A stretch of 64,000 bases of DNA from Azospira oryzae. Lineage in GTDB: Bacteria; Pseudomonadota; Gammaproteobacteria; Burkholderiales; Rhodocyclaceae. The notes beneath the pieces are model-generated. The model had not been told where the DNA came from and searched no databases. It saw only the letters and a list, made by a program, of their open reading frames with translations. Below are positions 31,422-40,893 of the stretch, piece after piece (positions within the stretch are counted from its first letter, which is position 1; the number at the start of each line of letters is the position of its first letter). A program made the position numbers and the translations under genes. Where the stretch lies: the NCBI RefSeq assembly GCF_004217225.1, contig NZ_SHKM01000001.1:62001-126000 (forward strand), in the 5' to 3' direction.

Positions 31422-31551
31422 CTTTCCCCGCTGCCGCGGAACATCTGCCGGCCTTTCGCTGTCCCTTCTCCCTTAAGCCCAGGTTTCATCCGCTCCCATG
31501 TCGGCGTTTGCTGCCGGTCGGGGCCCCGTGCCGGAAGCTGTTTCATTTGTT

Positions 31552-31568
31552 GATAGTCATTGACTATC
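31552..31568. promoter_or_regulatory. OxyR-like operator upstream of ahpC
   Basis: GATAGTCA-T-TGACTATC: perfect 8-bp arms around one base. It contains ATAG-N7-CTAT, the OxyR half-operator spacing. Lies 107 nt before the ahpC ATG, an expected distance for activation. Confidence 0.65.
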
Positions 31569-31674
31569 TTAAATATGAAGACAATCAATTAGAGTAATTT
31601 CGCTGGGGTCTTTACTATTCACCCATCGCATCACCCAACCCCAACTTTGTTTCATCAACTCAGGAGATAAAACG

Positions 31675-32244
31675 ATGAGCACTTCCTTGATCAACACCGT
31701 CATCCAGCCCTTCAACGTCAATGCCTTCCACAACGGCAAGTTCATCACCGTTTCCGACACCGACCTGAAGGGCAAGTGGTCCGTCCTGATTTTCATGCCT
31801 GCCGCCTTCACCTTCAACTGCCCCACCGAAATCGAAGACGCCGCCGACAACTACGCCGAATTCCAGAAGACCGGTGCCGAGGTGTACATCGTCACCACCG
31901 ACACCCACTTCTCCCACAAGGTGTGGCACGAAACCTCCCCCGCCGTGGGCAAGGCCAAGTTCCCCCTGATCGGTGATCCCACCCACCAGCTGACCAACGC
32001 TTTCGGCGTGCATATCCCCGAAGAAGGCCTGGCCCTGCGCGGTACCTTCATCATCAACCCGGACGGCGTGATCAAGACCCTGGAAATCCACTCCAACGAA
32101 ATCGCTCGCGACGTTTCCGAAACCCTGCGCAAGCTGAAGGCCGCCCAATACACCGCCGCCAACCCCGGCCAAGTGTGCCCCGCCAAGTGGAAGGAAGGCG
32201 CCAAGACCCTGGCTCCCTCCATCGACCTGGTCGGCAAGATCTAA
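31675..32244 (+). CDS. ahpC: Alkyl hydroperoxide reductase C (typical 2-Cys peroxiredoxin)
   Basis: A 189-residue Prx1/AhpC peroxiredoxin reducing H2O2 and organic peroxides in the cytosol. Peroxidatic Cys49 lies in PAAFTFNCPTE; resolving Cys168 lies in GQVCPAKW near the C-terminus. Other family segments: TDTHFSHKVWHETSP, FPLIGDPTHQLTNAFGV and LRGTFIINPDGVIK. AGGAG precedes the ATG. Codon use is strongly biased toward C-ending codons (Phe TTC, Asn AAC), as in highly expressed genes. Paired with ahpF 184 nt downstream; an OxyR-like site lies upstream and an attenuator-like hairpin follows the gene. Confidence 0.97.
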   Translation: MSTSLINTVIQPFNVNAFHNGKFITVSDTDLKGKWSVLIFMPAAFTFNCPTEIEDAADNYAEFQKTGAEVYIVTTDTHFSHKVWHETSPAVGKAKFPLIGDPTHQLTNAFGVHIPEEGLALRGTFIINPDGVIKTLEIHSNEIARDVSETLRKLKAAQYTAANPGQVCPAKWKEGAKTLAPSIDLVGKI

Positions 32245-32307
32245 GACCTTCTTCCTTCCGCAGCGCGGTGCCCGGCCAGCCGGGCCCACCGCGGCGGATT
32301 GCAGCGC

Positions 32308-32360
32308 AAAGGCGCCCGCCGGGTGTGCTCCCGCACATCCATCCCCATGCGGGCGCCTTT
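32308..32360 (+). terminator. Hairpin between ahpC and ahpF (attenuator/partial terminator)
   Basis: Perfect 12-bp arms AAAGGCGCCCGC (32308-32319) and GCGGGCGCCTTT (32349-32360) with a 29-nt loop, ending in CCTTT. Probably lowers ahpF expression relative to ahpC or stabilises the ahpC mRNA end. Confidence 0.65.
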
Positions 32361-32428
32361 CCATTGCATGCCGCACCGTATTTCATCCGTTTCCGTACAG
32401 CATCGCTTCGACTTAGGGAGATAAGACC

Positions 32429-33991
32429 ATGCTCGACAGCAGCATCAAGACCCAGCTCAAGGCTTACCTTGAGAAACTCGTCCAGCCCATCGAACTGGTG
32501 GCCTCCCTGGACGATTCCGCCACCGCCCAGGAAATGCGCAGCCTGCTGGCCGACATCGCCGAACTGTCCGACAAGGTGAGCCTGCGCGAAGACGGCCAGG
32601 CCGCCCGCCGTCCCTCCTTCGGCATCGCCCGGGCCGGCCAGAACCCCCGCATCCACTTCGCCGGCATCCCCATGGGCCACGAATTCACCTCCCTGGTGCT
32701 GGCCCTGCTGCAGAGCGGCGGTCACCCGCCCAAGGTGGAGGCCGAGGTGGTCGAGCAGATCAAGGGCCTGGACGGCAAGTTCAGCTTCGAGACCTTCATT
32801 TCCCTCTCCTGCCACAACTGCCCGGACGTGGTGCAGGCCCTCAACACCATGGCCGTGCTCAACCCCAATGTGGAAGCGGTGATGATCGATGGCGGCGTCT
32901 TCCAGCAGGAAGTGGAAGAGCGCCAGATCATGGGCGTGCCCGCCATCTACCTCAATGGCCAGGCCTTCGGTTCCGGCCGCATGGAACTGGGCGAGATCCT
33001 GGCCAAGGTGGATACGGGCGCCGCTGCCCGGGATGCGGCCAAGCTCTCCGACAAGGAAGTGTTCGACGTGCTGGTGGTGGGCGGTGGCCCGGCCGGCGCC
33101 GCCGCCGCCATCTACGCCGCCCGCAAGGGCATCCGCACCGGCGTGGTGGCCGAGCGTTTCGGCGGCCAGGTGCTGGACACCCTGGGCATCGAGAACTTCA
33201 TTTCCGTCAAGGAAACCGAAGGCCCCAAGCTGGCCATGGCCCTGGAGCAGCACGTGCGCGAATACGAGGTGGACATCATGAACCTGCAGCGCGCCGCCGC
33301 CCTCAAGCCCGCCGCCAACGGCCAACCCGCCGAAGTGACCCTGGCCAACGGCGCCGTGTTGAAGAGCAAGACCGTGATCCTCTCCACCGGCGCCCGCTGG
33401 CGTGAAATGAACGTGCCCGGCGAAGCCGAGTACCGCACCAAGGGCGTGGCCTACTGCCCCCACTGCGACGGCCCCCTGTTCAAGGGCAAGCGCGTCGCCG
33501 TGATCGGCGGCGGCAACTCCGGCGTCGAGGCTGCAATCGACCTGGCCGGCATCGTCGCCCACGTCACCCTGCTGGAATTCGGCAAGGAAATGCGGGCCGA
33601 CGCCGTGCTGCAGAAGAAGCTGCTCAGCCTGCCCAACGTCACGGTGATTACCGAAGCCCAGACCACGGAAGTGACCGGCGACGGCCAGAAGGTGAACGGC
33701 CTCAAGTACAAGGACCGGGTCAGCGGTGAGGAAAAGACTGTCGCCCTGGAAGGCATCTTCGTGCAGATCGGCCTGCTGCCCAACACCGATTGGCTCAAGG
33801 GCGCCGTCGAGCTCTCCGACCGGGGCGAGATCGTCATCAACGCCAAGGGCGAGACCTCCGCCGAAGGCGTCTTCGCCGCCGGCGACTGCACCACCGTGCC
33901 CTACAAGCAGATCATCATCGCCATGGGCGAGGGCGCCAAGGCCAGCCTCTCGGCCTTCGACCACCTGATCCGCAGCTCGGCCCCGGCCTGA
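32429..33991 (+). CDS. ahpF: Alkyl hydroperoxide reductase F, NADH:AhpC disulfide reductase
   Basis: A 520-residue flavoprotein that passes electrons from NADH through FAD and two disulfide centres to AhpC. The N-terminal tandem-thioredoxin domain has Cys128-x-x-Cys131 (SCHNCPDV). The thioredoxin-reductase-like part has the FAD motif [19 protein letters not shown], the redox centre Cys343-x-x-Cys346 ([10 protein letters not shown]), the NAD motif [12 protein letters not shown] and the C-terminal [20 protein letters not shown]. Length and order match Escherichia coli AhpF. AGGGAG lies upstream of the ATG. A strong terminator ends the operon. Confidence 0.97.
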   Translation: MLDSSIKTQLKAYLEKLVQPIELVASLDDSATAQEMRSLLADIAELSDKVSLREDGQAARRPSFGIARAGQNPRIHFAGIPMGHEFTSLVLALLQSGGHPPKVEAEVVEQIKGLDGKFSFETFISLSCHNCPDVVQALNTMAVLNPNVEAVMIDGGVFQQEVEERQIMGVPAIYLNGQAFGSGRMELGEILAKVDTGAAARDAAKLSDKEVFDVLVVGGGPAGAAAAIYAARKGIRTGVVAERFGGQVLDTLGIENFISVKETEGPKLAMALEQHVREYEVDIMNLQRAAALKPAANGQPAEVTLANGAVLKSKTVILSTGARWREMNVPGEAEYRTKGVAYCPHCDGPLFKGKRVAVIGGGNSGVEAAIDLAGIVAHVTLLEFGKEMRADAVLQKKLLSLPNVTVITEAQTTEVTGDGQKVNGLKYKDRVSGEEKTVALEGIFVQIGLLPNTDWLKGAVELSDRGEIVINAKGETSAEGVFAAGDCTTVPYKQIIIAMGEGAKASLSAFDHLIRSSAPA

Positions 33992-34029
33992 GTTATTTCC
34001 TGTTTCTCCTGTAGCAAGCCAGCAAGAAG

Positions 34030-34060
34030 CCCGTCCCGGAGGTTCCGGGGCGGGTTTTTT
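34030..34060 (+). terminator. Rho-independent terminator after ahpF
   Basis: Stem CCCGTCCCGGA / TCCGGGGCGGG (11 pairs, one G-T) with a 3-nt GGT loop if fully paired, followed by T6. Ends the ahpCF transcript just before the foreign element. Confidence 0.92.
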
Positions 34061-34129
34061 GTTATGGGGTGTTGTTGGTTTGTCATGGGGGGGGAGTTGT
34101 TGGGCGTGGTTTGTTTATTTACGGCTGGG

Positions 34130-34325
34130 TTCCGCCGTTGCCCGGCGGGCGTACTTTTCTTAACCGCTAAGAAAAGTAGCCAAAAGAAGGCGGACCCTCA
34201 CCCCCGGCCCTGCGGGCTTCCCTGCGCTGCTCAGTCGGTCGGGGCGGCTGCGGAACTCGGCCCTTCGGGCCTCAGACAGTCCTCGCCGAAAGCCCCCCGC
34301 CCGCCTTCCGCTGCTCGGCGGAGGT
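34130..34325 (+). repeat. Left inverted repeat of the cassette
   Basis: Begins TTCCGC (34130). A perfect 11-bp hairpin TACTTTTCTTA / TAAGAAAAGTA spans 34152-34178, followed by CCAAAAGAAGGCG. The body shares with the right copy TTCCCTGCGCTGCTC, GGCTGCGGAACTCGG, CAGACAGTCCTCGCC and a final CCGCTGCTCGGCG (34308-34320). Similar hairpin-headed repeats occur in many beta- and gammaproteobacterial genomes as far as I recall. Confidence 0.8.
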
Positions 34326-34487
34326 GGAAGGGGATGGAAACCGAGTGGAGGTTTGACGGGTATTCCCGTAACCAACCATTTAGGATTTGCCCGTTGGCAA
34401 ATCTCTAAGGTTCAGTCCACACGTCCGGGCTCTTAGAGGTGTCTAACAAAAGCGGGACCACCAACGTCCCCGTCGGGCCAAGAATTT

Positions 34488-34499
34488 ACTATGCATAGT
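34488..34499. promoter_or_regulatory. Perfect 12-bp palindrome upstream of the cassette gene
   Basis: ACTATGCATAGT, 64 nt before the cassette gene's ATG, in an AT-rich stretch that could hold its promoter. A possible regulator site; no regulator gene is present in the cassette. Confidence 0.4.
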
Positions 34500-34563
34500 G
34501 AATGTGTGAGTATCGACTCATATCCGAATTTTGTGGGTCTATTTAATATTTTTAGGTTTCCAT

Positions 34564-35316
34564 ATGTCCTATGAGAAGCCCCAAAAGGGGAACCCGCATG
34601 GCCTGACGGTGAATCAGCACACGTTTCCATATGCAAGTATTGCTAGGTATGCAAATACCGATGGTTATGTTTCTTTCTCATCCGTCAGAATCGCAAAATG
34701 TTTGAAGCTTCGCCCTGATGACCGGTTGTTTTGCGCAAAGCGCACTTGGGATCAGCGTGCGGAGGAAGGCTACATGAAAGAGATAGAGGACAACTTCCAA
34801 TCGTTAGCTGAGGCAATTCTTGATGGGAGAGTCGCTAAGATAGGATTCTTTGAAAAGCCGGTGGTCAATTACTTTTTTGCCCTCTGGAACATTCGCACGC
34901 ATAGAAAGCATCAACCAATTCAAGACGTAAAATTGCGTGGAGAAAGGCCAGAACGCTGTCTTACTAAGAATGAGCAGGAGCTTTTGGAAAAGCACCATAT
35001 TGGTTTTGTGCGGCCGGACATGACAGTCCCAGGAAGGCAGATGGCTGGGATCAATATTCAGATGAACCTCGATATCGCTCATGAACAGCTTAACGATGCT
35101 CGGTGGGGAATTCTTAGGTCAATTGATGGCGAATTCATAGTCCCGGATAACTTTTCAAGTGTCAGAATCGTACCGATTTCACCAACAGTTTGCTTATATT
35201 CACACAGCACCAACGACGTTATCTCACGCGAGAAGGTTGCAGAAATTAATCGACATGCTGTTGTCTCAAGCGTGGAGTATGTCTTCGCCAGAGACTTCTC
35301 CGCGTGTCCGCTGTAA
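34564..35316 (+). CDS. Cassette-borne protein of unknown function (DUF4238-like pattern)
   Basis: A 250-residue soluble protein starting MSYEKPQKGNPHGLTVNQHT. Distinctive segments: PDDRLFCAKRTWDQRAEEGY, MKEIEDNFQSLAEAI, NYFFALWNIRTHRK, and a C-terminal WGILRSIDGEFIVPDNFSS with VPISPTVCLYSH and EINRHAV. The N-terminal invasion of the reading frame to a TTG at 34531 is less likely than the ATG. The C-terminal layout (residue EFIxxDN, then PISPxxCL, then xINRxxV) resembles DUF4238 proteins, whose role is unknown. Codon use and low GC contrast sharply with neighbours, indicating transfer. Function, including any defence role, is not shown. Confidence 0.8.
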   Translation: MSYEKPQKGNPHGLTVNQHTFPYASIARYANTDGYVSFSSVRIAKCLKLRPDDRLFCAKRTWDQRAEEGYMKEIEDNFQSLAEAILDGRVAKIGFFEKPVVNYFFALWNIRTHRKHQPIQDVKLRGERPERCLTKNEQELLEKHHIGFVRPDMTVPGRQMAGINIQMNLDIAHEQLNDARWGILRSIDGEFIVPDNFSSVRIVPISPTVCLYSHSTNDVISREKVAEINRHAVVSSVEYVFARDFSACPL

Positions 35317-35472
35317 GTCAAACTCCTCCGGACAACCGAAAGTGATTTCCTCTCTGAGCCAACTACCTTGTGTGATTGCCGGTTACCTACATATTGAATG
35401 TCTGCTTTGCTCAGCCGCAACAGAGGACTTAGGGGTAATGGCAGAATTCGGAGAGAGCCAATCCCCGCCCTG

Positions 35473-35676
35473 TGCGGCGCCGAGCAACGGAGCTTTTGGC
35501 GGGGAAAGGGCGAGCACTGTTTGAGGGCCTTTAGGCCCGAGTTGCGCAGCCCCCGCCGGAAGCGAGTAGCGCAGGGAACCCCGCGGAACGCGGGGCGCCA
35601 AACCGGGCTCGCGTTTTCTTTGGTTACTTATCTTTTGGCGAGACAAAAGAAAGTAACCCGCGCGTCAGGCGCGGAA
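35473..35676 (-). repeat. Right inverted repeat of the cassette
   Basis: Opposite orientation to the left copy: the outer end is GCGGAA (35671-35676), and the hairpin head GGTTACTT...AAGTAACC spans 35622-35658, near-perfect with one bulged base. Body blocks match the left copy in order: GAGTAGCGCAGGGAA, CCGAGTTGCGCAGCC, GGCGAGCACTGTTTGAG and CGCCGAGCAACGG (35478-35490). Confidence 0.8.
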
Positions 35677-35826
35677 CACAGCGGTAACTAAACCCACCAC
35701 GCCTGAAGATTCAGACACCTACCACGTCCTAGAAATCAAACCCGACCGTGTTTCGATAACAGGCTAAATAGTCCGCCATACCCTGGCGGCAAATCACAAC
35801 CACCCACCCCGCCACACCCCAATAAA

Positions 35827-35865
35827 GACGGCCCTCCCGGCAATGGCATCGCCGGGAGGGCCGTC
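35827..35865 (-). terminator. Terminator of tyrB (usable in both directions)
   Basis: Perfect 15-bp stem GACGGCCCTCCCGGC / GCCGGGAGGGCCGTC with a 9-nt loop. On the minus strand it is followed by TTTATT; on the plus strand by CCTTTTG. Confidence 0.9.
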
Positions 35866-35903
35866 CCTTTTGCTTCTCCCGGCAGATCGCCGGGGAAATC
35901 CCG

Positions 35904-37100
35904 TCAGCCTTGCAGCACCGCTGCCATGGCCTCGGCCACGTAGGCTACGTTGCCGGTGTTGAGGCCGGCCACGCACATGCGGCCGGAGCGCACCAGGTAC
36001 ACGCCGAACTCTTCCCGCAGGCGGTCCACCTGGGCGGGGGAGAGGCCGGTGTAGCTGAACATGCCGCGCTGCTTGGTGAAGTAGGAGAAGTCCTTGCCCG
36101 GCACCCGGGCGGTCAGCACTTCATACAGCTTCTGGCGCATGGCCTGGATGCGGGTGCGCATCTCGGTCACTTCCTTGACCCATTCGGCGTGGAGGGCGGC
36201 ATCGTTCATGACGATGGTGGTCACCAGTTCGCCGTGGATGGGGGGACTGGAGTAGTTGCGGCGCACGGTGAACTTGAGCTGGCCCAGGACCCGCCCGGCT
36301 TCTTCCGCGTCCTTGCACACCACGGAGAGGCCGCCGACCCGCTCGCCGTAGAAGGAGAGGTTCTTGGAGAAGGAGTTGCTGACCAGGAAAGGCAGGCCGG
36401 AATCGGCCAGGGCGCGGATGGCGTAGGCGTCTTCATCGAGGCCGTCGCCGAAGCCCTGGTAGGCGATGTCGAGGAAGGGGATCAGCTTGCGCTCGGCGAC
36501 GATGGCGATCACCTGTTGCCATTGTTCCCGGGAGAGGTCCACGCCGGTGGGGTTGTGGCAGCAGGGGTGCAGCAGGACGATGCTCTGCTCGGGCAGGCCC
36601 TTGAGACAGGCGACCATGCCGGCGAAGTCCACGCCGCCGGTGCTGGCGTCGTAGTAGGGATAGTCGTGCACGGCGATGCCGGCGCCTTCGAAGATGGAGC
36701 GGTGGTTGTCCCAGGTGGGGTTGCTGACCCAGGCTTCGCTCTTGGGGAAGTAGCGCTTGAGCAGGTCGGCGCCCACCTTCAGCGCCCCGGAGCCGCCCAG
36801 GGTCTGGATGGTGGCGACGCGGCCGGCCTTGAGGGCGGCGCTGTCGGCGCCGAAGAGCAGCTTCTGCACTACGGCCCGGTAATCGGCGGCGCCTTCCATG
36901 GGCAGGTAGGAGCGGGGCGCGGGGGCGGCGGCGATGGCGGCCTCGGCCTGGCGCACGGAGCCGAGCAGGGGGATGCGGCCCTGTTCGTCGTAATAGAGGC
37001 CGATGCCCAGATTGACCTTGGTAGTCCGGGGGTCCTTGTGGAAGGTTTCGACCAGGGTGAGGATGGGGTCGCCCGCGTAGGCGTCGACGTGTTCGAACAT
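35904..37100 (-). CDS. tyrB: Aromatic amino acid aminotransferase
   Basis: A 398-residue class I (fold type I) PLP aminotransferase of the AspC/TyrB group, transferring amino groups between aromatic amino acids or aspartate and 2-oxoglutarate. Starts [20 protein letters not shown]. Key sites: [26 protein letters not shown] and PLP Lys246 in [17 protein letters not shown], with the substrate-carboxylate Arg in [10 protein letters not shown] near the end. TyrB and AspC cannot be separated with certainty by eye; the aromatic assignment is the usual one for this betaproteobacterial branch. Followed by a strong terminator. Confidence 0.9.
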   Translation of the reverse strand: MFEHVDAYAGDPILTLVETFHKDPRTTKVNLGIGLYYDEQGRIPLLGSVRQAEAAIAAAPAPRSYLPMEGAADYRAVVQKLLFGADSAALKAGRVATIQTLGGSGALKVGADLLKRYFPKSEAWVSNPTWDNHRSIFEGAGIAVHDYPYYDASTGGVDFAGMVACLKGLPEQSIVLLHPCCHNPTGVDLSREQWQQVIAIVAERKLIPFLDIAYQGFGDGLDEDAYAIRALADSGLPFLVSNSFSKNLSFYGERVGGLSVVCKDAEEAGRVLGQLKFTVRRNYSSPPIHGELVTTIVMNDAALHAEWVKEVTEMRTRIQAMRQKLYEVLTARVPGKDFSYFTKQRGMFSYTGLSPAQVDRLREEFGVYLVRSGRMCVAGLNTGNVAYVAEAMAAVLQG

Positions 37101-37258
37101 GGTGCGCTGGTTCCGTTGGTGAAGTGGTCAGAAAGAGGCCGCGCCGGGCAGGCCGGATTGCCCCGGAAGCGGGGCAGGGGGCCGTGGCGGCAGGGGCTTA
37201 TTGTAGCCGCCCGGGCCGCCACGGCCAGCAAAAGCGTGGGGCGGACGGCAAAAATGGC

Positions 37259-39778
37259 TCAGGCGTTGGGCGTCTGCGGCCGGGGCAGCCACTTCAGCAG
37301 CATGGCGTAGAGCACTTCCGGATTCACCGGCTTGGGCACGAAGTCGTTCATGCCGGCCTCCAGGCAGCGCTCCCGGTCCTCGCCGAAGGCGTTGGCGGTC
37401 ATGGAGATGATGGGTAGCTGCTCCATGCCGGGCAGGCGGCGGATGTGGCGGGTGGCCTCCAGGCCGTCCATGCCGGGCATCTGCATGTCCATCAGCACCA
37501 GGGCGTAGGGCGTGGTCCCCCGTTCCAGGCAGGCCACGGCCTCGTTGCCGTCGGCGGCGATGTCCACCCGCAGTCCGGCGTATTCGAGCAGTTCCCGGGC
37601 CACCTCCTGGTTGATGGAGTCGTCTTCGGCCAGGAGGATGGGGGTGCCCCGGTAGTGCTGCAGCAGTTCGCCCTCGGCCGAATCGGGGCGGGGGCCGTCC
37701 TCGGGCAGGGCGGCCCGGGCCTCGCCCAGCTTGAGCCGGGCGGAGAACCAAAAGGTGCTGCCGAAGCCCAGGCGGCTGTCCACGCCGGCGTCGCCACCCA
37801 TGATCTGGGCCAGGCGCCGGGTGATGACCAGGCCCAGGCCGGTGCCGCCGAAACGGCGGCTGGTGCTGCCGTCGGCCTGCTGGAAAGGGGCGAACAGCAG
37901 GGGCTGGACTTCCGGGGCGATGCCGATGCCCGTGTCCTCCACCTCGAAGCGCAGGAAGACGTCCGCCGGCGTCAGCTCCAGCACCTTGATCCGTAGGGTA
38001 ACGCTGCCCCATTCGGTGAATTTCACTGCATTGCTGGCGTAGTTGAGGATGGCCTGGGTCAGGCGGGTCGGGTCCCCCAACAGGTAGGGCGGCAGGGGAT
38101 CGATTTCCGACTTGAGGACGATGCCCTTCTTGCGCGCCCCCTCGGCCAGCATGGAGAAGATGTGGCTGACGATGCGCCCCAGCTCCACCGGGTGTTCCTC
38201 CAGCACCAGGCGCTCGGCCTCGATCTTGGAGAGGTCCAGGATGTCGTTGATGATGGACAGCAGGTGGCTGGCCGCATCGTCGATCTTGTCCAGGCGGTCC
38301 TGCTGCTGGGGCGAGGGCTCGCCCTTCTTGAGGATGTGGGTGAGACCGATGATGGCGTTCATCGGCGTGCGGATCTCGTGGCTCATGTTGGCGAGGAAGG
38401 CGCTCTTGGCCACGTTGGCGGCATTGGCCGCATCCCGGGCCCGGGCCAGTTCCTCGGTGCGCTCGGCCACCAGCTCTTCCAGGTGGTGGCTGTAATTGCT
38501 GACCTCGGCCTCCAGGCGCTTGCGCTCGGTGATGTCCCGGGCCACCCCGAGGACGCCCAGCACCTTGCCCTGGGGCTCGACGATGGGCGTCTTGACGGTC
38601 TCGAACAGGCGCTGGCCGGAGCCGTCCGCCTGGGTGATCCATTCCTCGTTGCTCTGGGGCGTGCCGGCGGCCAGCACCTGGCGGTCCTTGTCGCGGAAGA
38701 AATCGGCCTGTTCCTTGCTGACGAAGTCGTAGTCGCTGCAGCCGATGATCTCCTGCTCCGGGCGGCCCATCATGCGTTCGAAGGCCGGGTTGCAGGCGAT
38801 GAAGACGCCGGCCTCGTCCTTCAGCCAGAGGGGATCGGGAATGCCCCGCAGCAGGGTGTGCAGGTGGCTGCGCTGCCGCTCCAGTTCGGCGGTGCGGCGC
38901 TTCACGGCCGCCTGCAGCACCCGCACCCAGAGGGCCAGGCCGGCGCCGGCGACCAGCAGCAGGGCCAGGCTCAGGCCGAAATACCGGGCGTAGGGCATGT
39001 AGGGCACGTAGTCGATGGCCGAGCCCATCCACTTCTTTTCCAGGGCCGCCCGTTCCTCGTTGCTGATGAGGGCCATGCCCCGTTCCACCGCCGCCAGGGT
39101 GGCCGTGTCGCCCTTGCGCGTGGCCCGGTGGAAGCGTCCCTGGTAGAGGTCGAAGGACTTGCGGAACTGGCGCTGCAGGTCCAGGCGGTAGAGGTAGTAG
39201 TTGGCCGGGAGCTGGTCCAGGCAGAAAAGCTTGATCTCCTCGGCCACGGCGGCGGCGATCATTTCCGCGTAGTTCTTGAACTGGCGCAGGTTGGTGACGC
39301 CCTTGCCCTGCAGTTCCTCGATGCAGGCATCGCCGACCTGGACGCCGATGAGGAAGCCCTTGAGGTTGTCCGTGTTGCTGATGCCGCTGATGGAGCTGTG
39401 GCTGTAGATGCCCACCGGCAGGTTGGCGTAGGGCTGGGAGAATTCGTAGAGGGCGTCCCGGGCGGCAGTGTGGAAGATCATGTCGATCACGTCCGCCTCG
39501 TTCTCCGCCATGAGGCGCTGGGCCCGGCCCCAGTCGGTGGCGATCAGCTGCACCCGGCGGCCGGTCTTCTGCTCCCACAGGGACCACAGGTCCACCAGAT
39601 AGCCCACGGGCTGGCCGCTCGGGTCGCGGAAGATGTAGGGCGGATAGTTGTCGTCGCTGGTGACTCGCAGGGGCGGCTCGTCGGCACCGGCGGGCCCGGC
39701 GGACAGGGCCGCACAGCACGCCAGGAGCAGGGCGCCGAGCAGGCGGGTGATTGCGGGGATGGCGGGGAACTGCATCAT
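37259..39778 (-). CDS. Hybrid sensor histidine kinase with periplasmic solute-binding domain
   Basis: An 839-residue membrane kinase. Signal/TM1 is ~8-32; a SBP_bac_3-like periplasmic domain (~36-305) has [20 protein letters not shown] and [22 protein letters not shown]2 is ~318-338. Then PAS (~350-460), HisKA with His467 in [16 protein letters not shown], HATPase with [21 protein letters not shown] and [19 protein letters not shown], and a C-terminal REC with Asp764 in [13 protein letters not shown]. BvgS/EvgS-like layout without Hpt. Start: ATG at 39778 with AGGTGG upstream. The likely ligand is a small amino acid or organic acid. No partner regulator adjacent. Confidence 0.92.
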   Translation of the reverse strand: MMQFPAIPAITRLLGALLLACCAALSAGPAGADEPPLRVTSDDNYPPYIFRDPSGQPVGYLVDLWSLWEQKTGRRVQLIATDWGRAQRLMAENEADVIDMIFHTAARDALYEFSQPYANLPVGIYSHSSISGISNTDNLKGFLIGVQVGDACIEELQGKGVTNLRQFKNYAEMIAAAVAEEIKLFCLDQLPANYYLYRLDLQRQFRKSFDLYQGRFHRATRKGDTATLAAVERGMALISNEERAALEKKWMGSAIDYVPYMPYARYFGLSLALLLVAGAGLALWVRVLQAAVKRRTAELERQRSHLHTLLRGIPDPLWLKDEAGVFIACNPAFERMMGRPEQEIIGCSDYDFVSKEQADFFRDKDRQVLAAGTPQSNEEWITQADGSGQRLFETVKTPIVEPQGKVLGVLGVARDITERKRLEAEVSNYSHHLEELVAERTEELARARDAANAANVAKSAFLANMSHEIRTPMNAIIGLTHILKKGEPSPQQQDRLDKIDDAASHLLSIINDILDLSKIEAERLVLEEHPVELGRIVSHIFSMLAEGARKKGIVLKSEIDPLPPYLLGDPTRLTQAILNYASNAVKFTEWGSVTLRIKVLELTPADVFLRFEVEDTGIGIAPEVQPLLFAPFQQADGSTSRRFGGTGLGLVITRRLAQIMGGDAGVDSRLGFGSTFWFSARLKLGEARAALPEDGPRPDSAEGELLQHYRGTPILLAEDDSINQEVARELLEYAGLRVDIAADGNEAVACLERGTTPYALVLMDMQMPGMDGLEATRHIRRLPGMEQLPIISMTANAFGEDRERCLEAGMNDFVPKPVNPEVLYAMLLKWLPRPQTPNA

Positions 39779-40023
39779 CGGGCCACCTGGAAAGGGGAGG
39801 GCGAGAATGGTCGGCGGGGATGGCGCTCCATCCCGTTTGCCTAGCAGTATGGCATAGGCCGGCCCCGGCTCCGGCGGGCAAAAGTCATGAAACGGCAGGA
39901 GGGAAGCCAGGATCGGCGTGCTGGCCAAAGTGGTCGGACAGCGCCGGGGCCGATGCGTTCGGCGGGAGAAGCGGGCGCGGGAGAAGCGGGCGGCCGGCTG
40001 TCAGCCGCAGCGCGGCCCCGGGC

Positions 40024-40740
40024 TCAGCCGAAGCAGCGGGCCCACAGCAGGGAGCAGGGCATGGCCAGGAACAGGGCCGGCAGCATGTTCACGATGGGGA
40101 AGAACTTGATGCCGCAGATGCGCAGGCCCGTGGCCATCATGATGACGCCACCGCAGGCGGAGAAGTCGGCCAGCATCTCCGGCGTCGCCAGGGGCACCAG
40201 CAGGCCGGCGCCGAGGAAGAGGGCGCCCTGCACCAGGAGCTGGGGCAGGCAGATGAGAGCCACCGCCGGGCCCAGTTCGGCGGCGAAGATGAGGGCGGTG
40301 AACAGGTCCAGGATGGACTTGGCCAGGAGGATGTGGGCATCCCCGGTCATGCCCTCCTGGGTGGCGCCGAAAATGCCCATGCCGCTGGCGCAGAACAGCA
40401 CCAGCAGGGTGACGAACTTGCCGACGAAGCCTTCCACCCGGGGATTGCCCTTCTCCCCCGGCATGAGCCTTTCCGCCTGGCGCTGGGCCCAGCCGATGGC
40501 CTTCTCCAGGCCCCGTTCCAGATGGGCCAGCTCCCCCGCCAGGGAGCCCAGGATCAGGGCCAGGGCCACCGCCGGCAGGGCGTGCACCTTGTTCATCAGG
40601 GTGGTGCCGATGGCGGCGGCGATGATGCCGAAGGTCAGGGGCAGGGTTTCCCGCACGCGGCGGGGCAGGCGGCGGCCGAGCACGGCGCCGCCGAGGCCGC
40701 CCAGGATCAGGGCGGCGCTGTTGGCCAGGGGTCCCAGCAT
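40024..40740 (-). CDS. DUF554 family membrane protein
   Basis: A 238-residue inner-membrane protein with about seven helices, of the DUF554 (YqgA/YdfK) family. Starts MLGPLANSAALILGGLGGAV; typical segments are LTFGIIAAAIGTTLMNKV, LVLFCASGMGIFGATQEGMT and a Gly-rich CGGVIMMATGLRICGIKFFP. Function unknown; transport is suspected from topology. The ATG at 40740 has GGAGA nine bases upstream. Divergent from a LysR gene, which probably controls it. Confidence 0.9.
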   Translation of the reverse strand: MLGPLANSAALILGGLGGAVLGRRLPRRVRETLPLTFGIIAAAIGTTLMNKVHALPAVALALILGSLAGELAHLERGLEKAIGWAQRQAERLMPGEKGNPRVEGFVGKFVTLLVLFCASGMGIFGATQEGMTGDAHILLAKSILDLFTALIFAAELGPAVALICLPQLLVQGALFLGAGLLVPLATPEMLADFSACGGVIMMATGLRICGIKFFPIVNMLPALFLAMPCSLLWARCFG

Positions 40741-40869
40741 GGGGTGTTTCTCCGGGGAAGGCCGCCGGCGGCCCGCGGGGGGCTCTGCATGACGTGGCGG
40801 CTTGACTAAGCAATCCGGTATGTTAAGGATTCCGGCGTGGCGAATAAAATACCGTTTTCGTTGTCTGGA

Positions 40870-40884
40870 ATATCGAATTGATAT
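40870..40884. promoter_or_regulatory. Inverted repeat between DUF554 and LysR genes
   Basis: ATATC-GAATT-GATAT, perfect 5-bp arms, ten bases before the LysR start codon and within the 153-bp divergent region. Candidate LTTR site, though the spacing (5 nt) is not T-N11-A. Confidence 0.4.
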
Positions 40885-40893
40885 GGGTGGCCC

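Larger units (their letters stand above)
31301..31674 (+). promoter_or_regulatory. ahpC upstream region (374 bp, no gene)
   Basis: Holds, in order: a GC-rich hairpin without T-tract (CCCTGCC 31317-31323 / GGCAGGG 31333-31339), a DnaA-box pair (31399-31421), an OxyR-like palindrome (31552-31568) and an AT-rich stretch at 31553-31602 likely to contain the ahpC promoter. I see no supported coding sequence. Confidence 0.6.
34130..35676. mobile_element. Putative repeat-bounded gene cassette (~1.55 kb) carrying one foreign gene
   Basis: Two imperfect ~200-bp repeats in inverted orientation bound a single AT-rich gene (34564-35316). Both outer edges share TTCCGC-N10-CGGG and then an ACTT-containing hairpin head. 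No transposase, recombinase or obvious target duplication is visible, so movement would need a partner elsewhere. The interior (about 34440-35440) is clearly lower in GC than everything around it. Confidence 0.55.
35317..35903. other. Gene-free stretch between the cassette gene and tyrB
   Basis: Contains the AT-rich cassette tail (35317-35440), the right inverted repeat (35473-35676), about 150 bp of AC-rich sequence in which I see nothing, and the tyrB terminator (35827-35865). Arg/Pro-rich open frames in the repeat are not credible genes. Confidence 0.7.

Noticed and set aside
34441-34447. GTCTAAC resembling an integron attC half-site before the cassette gene
   Set aside because: No matching GTTRRRY partner lies at a suitable distance on either side of the gene, and there is no integrase. 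The inverted repeats explain the boundaries better.
34531-34563. Upstream TTG start for the cassette protein
   Set aside because: It would add 11 hydrophobic residues read from promoter-like AT-rich sequence; the ATG at 34564 is simpler.
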